Part shown: piece after piece, positions 5,342 to 6,048 of the stretch
Numbering within the stretch: the first letter of the stretch is position 1
How the letters are laid out: each line of letters starts with the position of its first letter
Assembly (NCBI GenBank): GCA_017996675.1
Contig: JAGOGN010000096.1
Span: 1-6,048, forward strand
Source: Lachnospiraceae bacterium
GTDB lineage: Bacteria > Bacillota_A > Clostridia > Lachnospirales > Lachnospiraceae
Direction of reading: 5' to 3'
DNA: 6,048 nucleotides
Program-made: the position numbers and the translations under genes
Notes under the pieces: model-generated
The model's database searches: none
Told to the model about the DNA's origin: nothing
What the model saw: the letters and a program-made list of their open reading frames with translations, nothing else

Positions 5342-6048
5342 ATGAAATTATTTTACAATTTGAAAGTTACCAAAAAACTATTTTTACTATATATTCCGTC
5401 CCTGATTGTGTTACTTTTAATGCTTTTTATTTATGTTTATGATACCAATGGTATTAGCGAGAGAACAAAGCAGGTTTATTATAATGAAACATATCGAAGT
5501 ACATCACTAATCCTAAATGCAGACCGTGATTTTTATCAGGCAGCAGTTTCTGAAAAGGAACTCTTTTTAAGTGGAAAGCAGATTGATGAAAGCTTGAAAG
5601 AGAAACTGATTCAAGATTATGATGAAAATGTACAGCAAACAATGGATCGTGTAAAAGAAGCCGTAGAAAATTTAAAGGAGAACGAAGAACTCTATAATCA
5701 ATATGTTCATAAAGAACAAAATGAAACAATCAAATCGCTTTACGATGATTTTTTATCAAATATGCAATCATGGAAAGCCTCCTATAATATTGATACTCAG
5801 ATGGGAGATATAAATGCACATACGACAGCTTTTGATGGTGCACGAAATGATATTAATTATATGTCTGAGCTGCTGGATGATTATGCAAAGGACACTGCAA
5901 AGTCCATTCAGAATGATATTCGAGGAAGAATCATTCTGATTCTGGCCGTCATGGCCGTTGTTGTCATATTACTTACGATGCTTGTTCTTGTGATTGTTCG
6001 CTATCTGAAAAAAGGAATCTTAACTACTTCCAAAGATCTGAATCGTAT
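5342..6048 (+). CDS. Membrane sensor protein, probably methyl-accepting chemotaxis protein, N-terminal part
   Basis: The first 235 codons are open and run off the right edge. The N-terminus MKLFYNLKVTKKLF is the short basic cytoplasmic lead common in chemotaxis receptors. Membrane helix 1 spans about residues 13-33. An extracytoplasmic domain of about 160 residues (34-196) follows; it is highly charged, rich in long helices and free of cysteine, consistent with a four-helix-bundle sensor domain. Membrane helix 2 is about 197-219, and YLKKGILTTSKDLNR looks like the start of a HAMP linker. The signalling domain is beyond the window, so a histidine kinase or another HAMP-containing output is not excluded. 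The ATG has a perfect ribosome binding site, and the gene seems to have its own promoter 72 bases after the ModE-like gene. Its ligand is unknown; a link with the transport operon is only positional. Confidence 0.8.
   Translation, partial: MKLFYNLKVTKKLFLLYIPSLIVLLLMLFIYVYDTNGISERTKQVYYNETYRSTSLILNADRDFYQAAVSEKELFLSGKQIDESLKEKLIQDYDENVQQTMDRVKEAVENLKENEELYNQYVHKEQNETIKSLYDDFLSNMQSWKASYNIDTQMGDINAHTTAFDGARNDINYMSELLDDYAKDTAKSIQNDIRGRIILILAVMAVVVILLTMLVLVIVRYLKKGILTTSKDLNR

Noticed and set aside
5454..5729. 91-codon minus-strand open frame inside the sensor gene
   Set aside because: It lies antisense to the sensor domain, which has a perfect ribosome binding site and sensible membrane topology; no domain is recognisable in the minus frame.

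Overview
The window looks like part of the chromosome of an anaerobic low-GC Gram-positive bacterium, probably a clostridial (Eubacterium/Acetobacterium-like) species. The basis is AT-rich coding sequence, strong AGGAGG-type ribosome binding sites, tightly overlapping genes, a lipoprotein solute-binding protein, and gene types common in Clostridia. This placement is inference; no sequence comparison was possible.

Layout. Bases 1-106 hold the start of a minus-strand P-loop NTPase gene that runs off the left edge. Bases 107-274 are a divergent control region with a good plus-strand promoter (TTGATT-N17-TATAAA), a palindrome over its -10 box, a possible leader hairpin, and a weaker minus-strand promoter. 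Bases 275-5269 are one compact plus-strand operon of six genes: a FecCD-type permease, an ABC ATPase, a lipoprotein binding protein, an XdhC/CoxI-family protein, a class I SAM-dependent methyltransferase, and a small stand-alone ModE-type winged-helix protein. Four of the five junctions overlap (4, 11, 8 and 4 bases); the fifth has an 18-base gap. Bases 5270-5341 hold a second promoter with an inverted repeat. From 5342 to the right edge is the N-terminal part of a membrane-anchored sensor, most likely a methyl-accepting chemotaxis protein.

How the genes fit together. FecCD-type transporters usually import iron chelates, haem or cobalamin, but one branch (MolBCA, known from Haemophilus) takes up molybdate and tungstate. 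XdhC binds molybdenum cofactor and helps mature molybdenum hydroxylases, and the ModE N-terminal domain is the DNA-binding part of the molybdate-responsive regulator. Finding the two with a FecCD transporter suggests uptake and handling of molybdenum or tungsten, or of a molybdenum-containing compound. The methyltransferase and the divergent NTPase have no obvious place in that pathway and are the most open part. No molybdoenzyme or cofactor-synthesis gene is visible here.
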